In this document: positions 36,542-46,919 of the stretch, in pieces
How the letters are laid out: each line of letters starts with the position of its first letter
Position numbering within the stretch: position 1 is the first letter of the stretch
DNA from: Voacanga thouarsii
Taxonomy: Eukaryota > Streptophyta > Magnoliopsida > Gentianales > Apocynaceae
Assembly (NCBI GenBank): GCA_026120185.1
Contig: JANUWF010001660.1
Location: 355,001-419,000, forward strand
Reading direction: 5' to 3'
Length of the DNA stretch: 64,000 nucleotides
Notes under the pieces: model-generated
What the model saw: the letters and a program-made list of their open reading frames with translations, nothing else
What the model was told of the DNA's origin: nothing
Database searches by the model: none
Program-made: the position numbers and the translations under genes

Positions 36542-37994
36542 TGATGTGTAAATTTTGGGTGTATAAAAATTATTAAATTTAAATCCATCCCTTAGTCAAG
36601 TTTTAATTAAAACATTAATTCCAAAATACACATACAAGCAAGTATACTCATTGCAAGCATAGCATAGGGAATTAACGAGTATCGATCCTCAAAGGAACAA
36701 GTACACACTAATCACTTTTCATTCATTGTTTAACCGACTAAATAAAGTGATAAGATAATAAAAATAAAAATAAAGAAATATGTACAACTTAAGAATATAG
36801 AAATATGCAATTTAGACAACAATCGTAGAAAATATGACAATGAAGCATTTAACAACTATCTCAATTAATCATCATCTTGATATTATGAAGGAATATAAAG
36901 TAAAGTTTAATTGTTTCCCAAGTCATGAATTCACTTATATAGACTCCACTTCTTTTCCAATCCATGGAATCACTGTCTCTTGATTAAATTAGCAAATTTT
37001 CCAATCAAACCAACATAACCAAAAGATGCATTAAACACAATTCCTCATAAACATCAAATTAGTCAACAACCCTATACTCTAGGCAAAATTAACTAGTCTT
37101 TGATTATTTAAGTTCTTTGGTCTTAACTTTGTTTCCCAAGTTCGTTAAGAAATAACATATATGAAATTAATAAAATTAAATCAACTCCTAACATCGTTTT
37201 CGAGGTCAATTAGAAGTAAATCTAACTTTATCAATTCTTCCATGATCATAAGTAATCAAACACAAAAAATGATAGAAAATTGATTAAATAGCTAAATTAA
37301 TACAAAAATCATGAATATCAAAATATTGTCAAATTACAATAAAAACATTAAAAACATTATTATTCTAGAAAAAGAAAACAAAATTCAAAGAAAGAACTCA
37401 TAGACACGCCTCATTTTTCTTCCTTAAAGACTCTCTTGAATAATGCTCCTTGATGTGATGAATTCCTCATTTTATGAGTGATTTATTGATTTGATCCTTG
37501 AATTCATACTCTTGTCTTGGGTTTTTCTTGTTTAAATAAGCTTCCAAGATGCTAAAATTCATCCCCTAGGAGATCTGGGCCGAGTATATATTAGAAAAAT
37601 ACCAAAACTCTAGGAAGTTACCAAATCTGCGCAAAAATTGGAAAGCTCACCGATATTGCACAGAGCGGAGCCGGCGCTAGCTCGGAGGATCATAGCCTGA
37701 GCCAGCAGTGCTCTGGTTGGCTCGGTCGTGCACTATTTTTTTCCAAAAAAAAATAAAAAAATCCCCCATTGGCTAGATTGGGGCCGGCGTTGGCTATTGG
37801 GTCACGATCGGCACCAGCCGAGCTCGGACGGTGACGATTTTGTCATTTTTTCGTCATTTTCTGCAATAAAATCCGAAATGCCTTTCCAAGGATAAAATAT
37901 AAAATATAAAAGAATATGCTTAGTTATTGCAACAAATACATCACAAAATACCCTCAAATAACTAGGAAAATATAAATGAATTTTGCCCATATGA
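36542..37994 (-). mobile_element. Solo LTR, L2-related, in element K
   Basis: 1,453 bp, minus orientation, starting TCATATGGGC (for TGATA-GGGC, diverged) and ending TTTACACATCA. Flanks CCAGT (36537-36541) and CCAAT (37995-37999), a TSD with one mismatch. Removing it with one flank copy makes the K reading frame continuous on both sides. A type 2 GC-rich cassette lies at 37660-37830, 164 bp from its start. Confidence 0.85.
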
Positions 37995-37999
37995 CCAAT

Positions 38000-38500
38000 C
38001 AATGGAATAACCTTCCCAACCTCAAGCCTTTCCTCACTACCCTCTTATTCTCTAGGCTTTTAGGTTGTTCTTAATGATTGTTTTGGTGGCTTATTTTTCT
38101 GGGTTAGTGAATGTTGAAAAATAGGATTGGTATATGTGGACTTCTTAGGGTAGGTCCATTTTCTTGCATCCCTCAACTTTTTTTTCCTCATGTCTTCCTT
38201 TACCTAAACCCCAACTTTCCTACCTCTTCCCTTTATTGGAATTTTTAGATAACCTTCCATAAAATGTTCTCAATATCTCTTTATTGGTTGCTCATATAAT
38301 GGGGGAGGAGGTTTGCACTCATTTCTCACTCTAAGGCTATCTCCCCTTTTAGCATTCATTGAGGTTTCGCTTTGGTTAGATTTCTTCCCCTCAATGTCCC
38401 TCCTCATGCCCTCCATTTTTGCTTGGAAAATTTCAAAGACGGCTTGAATATCAAATGAAGTTCCTTGGGACATTATATTGAGAATTTCAAGGGTGCTCAC
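38000..38500 (-). pseudogene. gag-like remnant of element K
   Basis: Minus strand from ATG 38500: an open stretch of 76 codons with FEIFQAKMEGMRRDIEGK (amphipathic helix) and NECKPPPPLYEQPIKRY, then a stop, then a basic stretch with several stops (PIKGRGRK, EDMRKKKLRDARK) leading into the protease frame after the inserted LTR. Its position between leader and protease says gag, but the Retrotrans_gag core and a zinc knuckle are not visible, so most of gag is missing or too diverged. Confidence 0.5.
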
Positions 38501-39326
38501 TTAGAAAATTTGGATAAAAGGATAAAGTAATTCCTCACAATCATTGCCTCACGTGTATCCACTCAAGAATTAATGCTCAACCCTCATATTTAACTCTCCC
38601 TTGGCTTTTAACAAGAATGAGCTCACACTCTTGCCTTTTTCTAGCACTCAATTTTCTCAATGAGTTCTTTCCACAAAAATCTCCCCAATTACTTAGGAGC
38701 TAGTCCAAACTTGGCAAGTTTTCTAACACTCTAAGGACAACCAACTAGACTTAGATGGAAATTTGATCATCAACAACAATGACCCTTAAGGAGTTATATC
38801 AAGAGTCAATGAATTCAAGAGAGATTAACAACTTCAATAACTAAGGAATGTGTGAATGGGTAAGACCTAATAAGATTTTCAATGAAGCATTAGAAATTCA
38901 AGAACATATCAATAAAAAATAAGAGTAAGAATTCAACAACTATAATAAGCTCAATTGGACAAGCAATGTCCCCAAGATACTTGAAAACAATAGATAACCA
39001 ATTATAGAAGCATTCATAAAAGTTTTTGCCACAATTTCAAATCAAATGTTCACTCAAGCAAAATATCAGACAGTTTGTAAGCAATTTTCGGAGTTGAAGG
39101 AATAAGAGAAATTTTAAGTAATTTTAGCCCCCAAAATCAAGGAACAACAAGAAATCTGCAATCCCTAATGTTTATACCATCAACAAGGCACAAGTTGAAC
39201 ATATAAAACACAAGAAAAATTAAAGAAAACTTGACCTTTTTGTTGCACAATTTTGAGTTACGGGATTGACAAATTTTGAAGCCTTGTTCAATGTCTTCAG
39301 GCTTTAATGAGAATCAAAGCTTTCTT
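38501..39326 (-). other. Leader of element K
   Basis: AT-rich DNA between the primer site and the gag-like remnant; contains tcaagaattaatgctcaacc and many A-runs. No coding sequence seen. Confidence 0.5.
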
Positions 39327-39338
39327 GCTCTGATACCA
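39327..39338 (-). other. Primer-binding site of element K (tRNA-Met type)
   Basis: Minus strand TGGTATCAGAGC, seven bases after the LTR end (aatagtt spacer). Complementary to plant initiator tRNA-Met. Confidence 0.85.
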
Positions 39339-39345
39339 AACTATT

Positions 39346-40478
39346 TGATATGACTCTTGGGATTGATTTCTTAATGAATTTCGTGGTTAAATTTGGGATA
39401 AAAATACAAGACCCAATTAAGATCTCAAAACCATGAATTTTTGTGAAGAACAAGACACCCAATTCAAATACTATGACCTTAAGCCAAAATAAAGAACTTA
39501 AAACACTTGAAATATAAATCAAGTCATCCAAATCACAACCAAAGACCCTTGATTTAACAAGAAACCAAGAACACTTTGAAGAAGATAATTTAGGCAACCA
39601 ACTTTACCTCTAACAAGAACATTAGATTATCTACAACCTAAGACCCAAATTATCAAGCTAATTGATCTATCCTAAAAGGGTTTATAGACTTAATACATTT
39701 GGAAGGATTAGGCCTTAAGAATGGTCTTGATGTTCATGGGATTTACCCAAGAGGAATCATCTCTCAAAAGCTCTCAAAGGAGACTCTTTGATTTCTATTA
39801 ATATCCAAAGTTGTTACATTTGAAATGTTATGATGCCATATATAAGCATCTAAACCTAACTAAGGTGGGATGAAATATATGCTATTTAAGCCTTAAAAAG
39901 GTCTAAAATATCCCTATTACATAATAAAAGTCGTGGGAATTTAAGTGGAAACAAAACAGAACAAAAAATGAAAATAAATTGAGCAAATAGGGTATTGCCT
40001 GAAGTGACCTGGCGCCATGTGTACTAGTGTACCTGGTGCTAGGTGTGTTCTGGAAATGAAAAAATTTTGTCTAGTGTGGACCTGGTGCCAGGTGTATTAG
40101 TGGACCCGGCACCAGGTGTGTTCTGATCTCCTTACACCCTACTTTTTTTTTTGTCTTTTTAGCTTTCTCTCGTGTGTACTTGATCCTCCACACGAATTGT
40201 TGTTCAAGCTTTGATCTTCTTGGCCTTTTTTTTATCCTCCATCACTTGATAACTTTCTTGATTCTTGATTTATCTTCTTGAAGGCCTTTCAAGTTTCCAT
40301 TTGGCACCGCACCTACTTCTTTACTATCTTTATATTCCTTAGCTTGGTGGCGTGTTTGGCCTTAATCTTCCATTGAAAGCCTTCATAATTTAAATTCTTC
40401 CTTGGCACTATGGAATGTGGTTTGAATCTCCATTCCCCTTTTTTAGCATTAGCTTGATGCTTAGGTGGATTCCTATCA
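39346..40478 (-). repeat. 5' LTR of element K
   Basis: 1,133 bp, TGATAGGAATCC start and GTCATATCA end on the minus strand. Uninterrupted partner of 32956-35778. Type 1 GC-rich cassette at 40005-40125 (gacctggcgccatg, gacctggtgccaggtgt, acccggcaccaggtgt). Confidence 0.9.
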
Positions 40479-41516
40479 AAATAGAATCAAGGTTAACTTA
40501 AATTCCCAAACTTAGCAAAATTTAATTTAATACACAAGTTTATCTTTTAATAAAAATCCAACCATAATGAATGACAAATCTATATCTAAAGTAAAAAGAA
40601 AATCATAACTCCATTATAGACAAATAAGCTCAATTTAGCTCCAAATCTCTAAACTTTCAAAATTTCAAAATTTTTCCAAAGTAGCAGCTTAATACGAAGA
40701 AAGCACCAAGATGATTGATAAAAATTTGGACAAAGAATATCACCAAACTACTTCTCCACACTTAAACTGGACATTGTCCTCATTGATAAAAAATTAAGAC
40801 AAGAAAGCATCTCCAAATGGACCAAAAATAATAAAGAGGGATAAAGTTAAGCAATACTCTCCAAGTGCAATAACACTCCAATAAATATTAAAACTTAGAG
40901 AAGAATAGAAAAGCTTGTTCAAGAAGGCTTTATTCAAACCTACAAAAGAAAACCCAAATAAAAGCACAAGAAAAATAATAACAAAATAAAGACATACCTA
41001 AATAAAAGAAAATGTACTAATAAAAATCCTAACAAAGCAAATAAAGACACGGCTTACTCCCTCACACATAAGATGAAAAATATTTTCCTTATTTAGGAGA
41101 GGAAAAACAAAACGCTTAACAAAACCAAACACAAAATAAAGGTACAAACTCTTTTCACTCATCATACTTCCTTATCAAACCTTTGGGAAAGACATGAATG
41201 CGTATTGGAAACGGTAGGCATGATGAAAGTAAAAATAAGAGAGGGTTTTGAAAAATAGAAGGTTCATGAAAAATATTAGTTGCAATGAATGTAAATGCAT
41301 GACCCCCCTTCCGTAGCACCTTTTTAGACATACAAATCAATTCCCAAAACAAAGATGTAAATTATGTCTAAAAAGTGTATAAACATTAGATTTACCACTT
41401 ATCTCTTCAAAAGATTTATTGCAATGTAAACTCCCTTTTAGACCTAGTAATGTAGATTTTAAAGATGGGATCATGAAATCCTTACTTTTCAATACTTCTA
41501 CAAATATCAAGTTACC
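40479..41516 (-). other. H internal region with a polypurine-like tract
   Basis: AT-rich. At 40750-40790 the minus strand reads aatgaggacaatgtccag then tttaagtgtggagaag, the H copy of the recurrent polypurine-like motif. Between 41040 and 41400 the minus strand has Phe-rich, frequently stopped reading and no recognisable domain. Confidence 0.5.
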
Positions 41517-42055
41517 TCATTGAAATTTGGGTGAAGGGTATAATTTGTCAATATCCTTTAAGGACTTCTTATGATGAATCATGGATAAATCCAACTCTTT
41601 GAGACATGTTAAGCTCCACACATAATCATTTGAACCATTATCCTCTAAGAATAGAGAGAAACCTAAGAAATTATGTGACAAAGAGATATTAGAATTATTA
41701 ACACATAGAGGAGAATCAATACCTCCTTTTTCACATTGGGCCATTGTTCCTCATATCGTCTCTCATTTCCTTAGAGATTCTCTTGTTCAAGTGTATGAGC
41801 CTTTATAGCATCTTCAACCAACTTGGTTATTTGTGTTCTTGTAGAGCTCATTCGTTGGGATGCTTCTTTATGCCACTTAACAGATAAATTTTTATTGGCA
41901 ACAAAAGAATGTATTGAGGCTTCAAGCGACGTCTCATAAAAAGTGTTAATTCGAGTTTGCAAATTTGCCAAATTCTTATAATTGTAGTTCCTTATATCTT
42001 GTGTCCAAAAGTAATTGTCCATGATGATGTCAATCTCGCACTCAATGAAAAACAA
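41517..42055 (-). pseudogene. Short ORF region of element H, unidentified
   Basis: Two open stretches on the minus strand, 42055-41771 (94 codons) and 41744-41517 (75 codons), in the place where gag would start. The first is hydrophilic, rich in Asn/Thr/Gln, with a predicted helix (RMSSTRTQITKLVEDAIKA) and no zinc knuckle. The second contains LTCLKELDLSMIHHKKSLKD. Neither resembles gag, protease or ORF2 that I know. They could be the ends of a larger deleted gene. Confidence 0.35.
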
Positions 42056-42213
42056 AAATCAAATTGAAAGTAAAAATAAAAACAAACAAAATGAAAAACA
42101 AATAAAAGAAAACCATACAAATGAGAAATATTCACAAACTACCTAAACACAAAAGTTAGTGATATTTACAAATACAACAAAGGCTAAATCAACAAGACTT
42201 GAGTGTTTCCGAT

Positions 42214-42245
42214 AGTGCCCATCCATGGCAACAACGCCAAAAATT
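42214..42245 (-). other. Primer-binding site of element H (tRNA-Asp type)
   Basis: Directly after the LTR the minus strand reads AATTTTTGGCGTTGTTGCC, a slightly decayed form of TGGCGCCGTTGCCGGGG, which is complementary to the 3' end of plant tRNA-Asp(GTC) and typical of Athila/Tat elements. Confidence 0.8.
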
Positions 42246-43711
42246 TGATGCGTAAATTTTGCATGTATAAAAGTCATCAAATTTAAATCCATCCCTTAGT
42301 CAAGTTTTAATTAAAACATTAATCCTAAAATACACATACGAGCAAGTATACTCATTGCAAGTATAATATAGGGAATTAACGGGTATCGATCCTCAAATGA
42401 ATAAGTACACACTAATCACTTTTCATTTAGTATTTAACTGACCCAATAAAGTGATAAAATAATAAAAAAATATGTACAATTCATGGATGTGAAAATATGC
42501 AAATTAGATAAAGGCTTTTGAAAACATGGCAACGAACCATTTAGCCAATATCACGATCAATTATTATATTGGTCTCATGAAGGATTTAATATAGGCCCAC
42601 TTCGTTTGTAATCCATGGAATCACTATCCTCTAGTTAAATTAGTAAACATATTCTATCTCAACCAATTTATCCAAAAGATGCATTAAAATCAATCCTCAT
42701 ATAAACCCCTACATTCTAGGTGATTTAAAATATGAAATTAGTCAATGAATCCATATTCTAGCAAGCATCAACTATCCTTTGATTACCTAAATTCTTAACA
42801 ATTAACTAGTTTTTCAAGCAAGTTAAGAGATAACAAATATGAAATTAATTAATTGAAATTATTATCAACTCTTTTTTTTCAAGCAAGTTAATAACAAAAA
42901 TCAACCAATAAACTTCGTAGTAAAACAAGTAATCAAATCTCAAGATAAATAATGAATTAATCAAAAGACTAACTTAATTCAAGAAATCATGAATTCAAAA
43001 AAAAATATCCAATGACAAAGAAAATATTGAATACATCATTGTTTAAGAACAAGAAAACAAAAGTAAAAGAAAGCACTCATAGACAAGCCTTCTTCTTCAC
43101 CCTGAAGACTCTCTTAAACAACGCTCTTTGATTTGGTGAATTCCTCCTAAATCTTGGTATTTCTCTAAGAGTTTGCTAAAGGTATTATATTAAAGAATTG
43201 AAAACTAGAAAAAACTTATTTGCACAATTTTATTCTCTTGTATTTTTAGGAGTTATAATTGCTAAAAAGTGTGTACATGAGTCATTTTCCGTGGTTGAAA
43301 GAGTTTCCAAAAGAATGAAACTGAAAATTGCCAAAATCTACTTGGAAAAGAAAATTTGCCGACTCTGATCAGAATAGACCTAGTTCTGGGTCCCTTCGAC
43401 CCACCTGGCACTGGGTCCCTTCAACCTACCTGGCACCAAGTGTGTTCTGTTTTGCTCCTGAATTTTGCTCTGTTTTCTCTCTTCAGCCAAAATGGACCTG
43501 CACTGGGTGCACTTACCAGACCTGGCGCTAGGTGTAAGCTGGAATTTTGTACTTTTTGCTCGAAATCTACTCAAATCTGCACAAATTCATTAAAAATACT
43601 TTCTACAAGAAAAATGTCAAAATGGAAGGAATATGCCTAGTTATTATATCAAAAGTATCTCAAATTAACGTCAAATTACTAGAAAAATAGTGATGATTTT
43701 AGCCCCTATCA
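42246..43711 (-). repeat. 5' LTR of element H (family L2)
   Basis: 1,466 bp, minus-strand start TGATAGGGGCTAAAATCATC, end TTTACGCATCA. Partner of 30728-32169. Type 1 cassette at 43374-43533 (178 bp from the start), with units such as gacccacctggcactgg and gacctggcgctaggtgt separated by a tctgttttgctcctgaattt-type linker. Confidence 0.92.
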
Positions 43712-43716
43712 AATAT

Positions 43717-43752
43717 AGCTATAGCCATTCCCCGACATTGGCCCCAAAAACT
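43717..43752 (-). other. Primer-binding site of element F (tRNA-Asp type)
   Basis: Minus strand AGTTTTTGGGGCCAATGTCG then GGGAATGGC: a decayed tRNA-Asp primer site, directly next to the F 5' LTR. It is separated from the rest of F by element H. Confidence 0.75.
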
Positions 43753-44489
43753 TGATGCGCATGTTTGTGCATATTGAAAATCCATATCAATTTTGCTCCA
43801 TATACACACAAGTTTTAGTAATTAAATTGCCAATTAAAATTACACAACACATACATATAGACACGTGCATCTATTGTGTAGTACAGTATTGAAGAACCTT
43901 CAGGAACACGGCTATTACCCCTACCTCCTTCTCTTCTCATTGTTTAGCTAAATAAAAATGTGAGGTATATAAGGCTAACTATGCTAGGAGAAAAGTCATA
44001 TTCTTACACAAGAGAGAGTCACAAGTTCATCAAGGAATAAGAAAGAGATAAACCCATGTAACAAAAGGAATTTCCACATTTAATACCTAAAAGTTGAGCA
44101 TCTCTTGGATCCATAACTTCTAATTCTAGGCACCGAAGTGGGTCAAGTATCAATCTCACTCTCTGTCGAGTTATGAGATTTCTACCCCCAAATTCGATGA
44201 ATCAGTATCTCTACCTAACCAACCAAACCAAAGGATGCATTAATCATCACTTACCATTCCAAAATCATCCGGAGGCCACAAAATCCCTATATCTAGACAA
44301 TCTCCCAAACCCTTTGGCTATTAGCCTTAATTCCTAACTTCCCTCCCAAGTTAGTTGAAAATGGCAAATGTTAAATTAGCTAAGTGAGTATTCAAACCTT
44401 AATCCCATCTCTTGAAATCATTAAGGAAGAACATTTTAATTGAAACTAATCAACCAAAACCCAACTCAACCAAGATAACCAAACAAGCA
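43753..44489 (-). repeat. 5' LTR of element F, partial
   Basis: 737 bp matching the 3' part (minus sense) of the 17428-19071 LTR, ending abruptly where element D begins. The flank AAGCA (44485-44489) would be D's target site; in the uninterrupted F LTR the equivalent place (about 18173) reads aagcacaaatg. Confidence 0.85.
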
Positions 44490-45237
44490 TGATAAGGGCT
44501 CATCACGTACGCATTTTCTAGTATTTTGGTGCTTTAATTGTGATAATTTTTTTGTTTATATCACTACTCACCACACCATTTTCATCTTCTTTAGTAGGAA
44601 ATAAATAAAATAACAATTAGAGATGATAAAGATAAAAAGGAAGGAAAATAGAGCAAAAATGGAGAAAATTTGAAGGAGGGCAAATAAAGTAGGCCGCCCA
44701 GTTGGGCCACCTAGTACATTTTATTTTGCAAGAATGGTGGCCCCCTGGGCCTCCTAGTTTTCCAAAACAATTTTTCTTGGACTTGGGTCTCTCTCTAAGA
44801 ACCCTAGAAAGCTTAGTTTTCACACAAAATAAAGAGAATGAACGAATGATTCAAAGAAAAAGAAATGAGGATTACAAGGAGCTCTCAAGGAAGAGAAATA
44901 AATGGCTTGTCTATGGGTGCTTTCTCACCATTTTCTTTGTTATATTACTTGTAATTATTGTTCTAAAAATTGATTTTTAATTGTAATTGAAACCCCAACT
45001 AAAGCCAACCCTAGAGTAAGAGGGTTGGGATGCATATCATATTTTCTTGCATGAATAAATATATTTTTGAATGATTTTATGTGCTTTAGAACTATAATTT
45101 ATAGTCTAGAAATCTTAGTTGTGCTTATTGAGTAGGAAGGGTAAAATGGTAATTTTGCTTGAGGTCAAAATAGGGAGATAGCTTGAGGATTAAATAGGAA
45201 GAATATTTAGGAGAGAAAATAAGAACAAGAGTTGTTG

Positions 45238-45290
45238 TGGTTTAGTGGTTAGAGCTTTGGAATTAATTTCTAAGGTCTAGAGTTCAAATC
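45238..45290 (+). other. tRNA-like A/B-box motif in solo LTR B
   Basis: tggtttagtgg (A-box-like) at 45238-45248 and gagttcaaatc (B-box-like) at 45280-45290, followed by ccacc. About 295 bp from the element edge, the same distance as in solo LTR G. Antisense to the LTR. Confidence 0.5.
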
Positions 45291-46881
45291 CCACCAATTA
45301 AGTTTTATCATGATTAAATTTTATTTTATATAAGGTGGAATATTTTCGGCCCTTGCATGCCATAAGAAGAAGTAGGAGTGTTGTCTTAGGGGAGACATGT
45401 AGGGAATGTCTTAATCCTATTCTCATGCCCTACAAGAATTTTTAAGGGATTCATGCCCTTTTTGCTCCCTAACTTATCTTAAATTCTTCACCAATGAAGC
45501 TTGTTCAATTTAACCAAATCCATATTTTAATTCCAAAAAATTCAGCAAGGTTTATTGACCTTGGAATTTTGAAAATGGCTTTTAGAGGATAGAGTTTTGG
45601 CTGAAAATAAGGAAGGAGTTAAGGAAGGTTCCTAAGAGAATTAATTTCCATGGTTGAACCTTCAAACTCCACTCCATAAGTATTCATTTTCTTCATGGTA
45701 GCAATCTGGAAATTTTCCAGGTTCTTGGTCAATCTAGCTTTTGAAAACTTCAGCCATTTCTCTCACTCAATTGCTGCCAAAAAAATGACCAACTTGTTCA
45801 GCTTGAAGACTAAAATCCTTTGCAAAAAATCGGACTGCACAAAGCTGTGCAAACCAGAAAAAAATTCTGGGCAAGTTTTGCAGCTTGGCAGGCCAAAAAC
45901 CAAGCTCTTTCTTCCACCTTTTAAATCAGCAATCTAACTCTATCTTTCCTCCATAAAGAAGGCTAGAAACCAACCTTAAAGGACCCTCTAATACCCCTTC
46001 AAACTCTTTGCAAGTCGGCTGGAACATTACAGAAAAAACTACACAAAAATTCCAACAAGCCATGCGAAAATCAAACCAGAAATTCCAGCCTTGCTCTCTC
46101 TTCAAGCCTTGTCCGAAAATCACTTCAACTTTATGTGAAATTAACCTTAGTCAGCCATGAACTGAACTTCTTCCTCCTCCTTCACTGACCTGCACGATGG
46201 AACTCCATAGCCACTCCTTAAATTTCTCCTTCAATTATTCCAATCAAGCTTCCAATTAAAATTCAAAAGTCCAGCAAATTGCTCCATGAAAACTTCCTTG
46301 GATTAGGCTTCAACAACCAGAAATCCTCCCACCATTGCACTCAACATTTCAGCCACCCTATAGCTCCTTTAAACTTCACTCATCTCAGCAAAACCTCAGC
46401 AAACCAGTCGGTCATTACAGCTCCAAAGAACCTCCATCAATCAAACTACTCTACCATATCTTCTACCTTAATTCACTCCATGAATTACTCCCTTTGAAAT
46501 TCAAATGACCAGATTTCCCTCTTCTTCCTAATCTGAAAATCAAATCACAAGAATTCCTAAACCATTCGGCCAACACCTTTCAGCAATTTCGTCCAGCTTC
46601 TCTCCAATTCTCTCCATTTCTCCAAGAACACCAAGAACACACACCACCATTCTCCAAGCCTAAGACCACTCTAAACATCTCCAATCCCTTCCAAAAAATC
46701 CAGATCACATCTACTCATTCCCTAGAGTCTATTTCTGGATTTTATAATATCAAATATTGAAAACAAAAATCTGCTATCGGACCAAAAACCAGAATTTTTC
46801 GTAAAGTCTCAAGAACTCTATCAAGGTAACCAAGAACGATTTTACTCATCTTCTTTCCCTTCAACCTTTAACATGATGCAC

Positions 46882-46885
<4 letters not shown>

Positions 46886-46917
<32 letters not shown>
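46886..46917. repeat. (CT)n microsatellite
   Basis: Sixteen uninterrupted CT units in solo LTR B. Confidence 0.95.

Positions 46918-46919
<2 letters not shown>

Larger units (their letters stand above)
32956..40478 (-). mobile_element. Element K: non-autonomous Ty3/gypsy with tRNA-Met primer site
   Basis: 7,523 bp including later insertions, exact TSD AAATA (32951-32955 and 40479-40483), inserted in H. Minus-strand order: 5' LTR (40478-39346), primer site, leader, gag-like remnant, protease remnant, 3' LTR (35778-32956). It contains solo LTRs E2 (33744-35438) and 36542-37994. No reverse transcriptase or integrase. Its LTR family and primer site differ from F, H, D and M. Confidence 0.88.
30728..43711 (-). 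mobile_element. Element H: short Athila/Tat-like retrotransposon
   Basis: 12,984 bp as it stands, exact TSD AATAT (30723-30727 and 43712-43716). Minus-strand order: 5' LTR (43711-42246), tRNA-Asp-type primer site, short ORF region (42055-41517), polypurine-like tract (40750), polypurine tract (32170), 3' LTR (32169-30728). Without element K the internal part is only about 2.5 kb, with no recognisable gag or pol, so it is a deletion derivative. It was inserted just after the primer site of F. Confidence 0.9.
17428..44489 (-). mobile_element. Element F: non-autonomous Athila/Tat-like Ty3/gypsy
   Basis: Minus-strand order: partial 5' LTR (44489 to 43753), tRNA-Asp-type primer site (43752-43717), leader, gag (29945-23427), spacer, ORF2 (about 21760-20410), two polypurine-like tracts, 3' LTR (19071-17428). 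It entered the CACTA transposase pseudogene (left flank tatgt). Later insertions inside it: E1 (23891-25695), G (26022-29348), H (30728-43711), and D at 44490 in the 5' LTR. Without these, about 8 to 9 kb remain, with no reverse transcriptase, RNase H or integrase. Both gag and ORF2 contain stops. The far end of the 5' LTR and the second TSD were not found. Confidence 0.8.

Noticed and set aside
39304..39597. 97-codon minus-strand open frame
   Set aside because: Spans the K LTR end and primer-binding site, so it cannot be a gene of the element.
45238..45310. Possible tRNA gene
   Set aside because: A and B boxes are present but no acceptor or anticodon stem can be paired; it lies at a homologous place in two LTRs.
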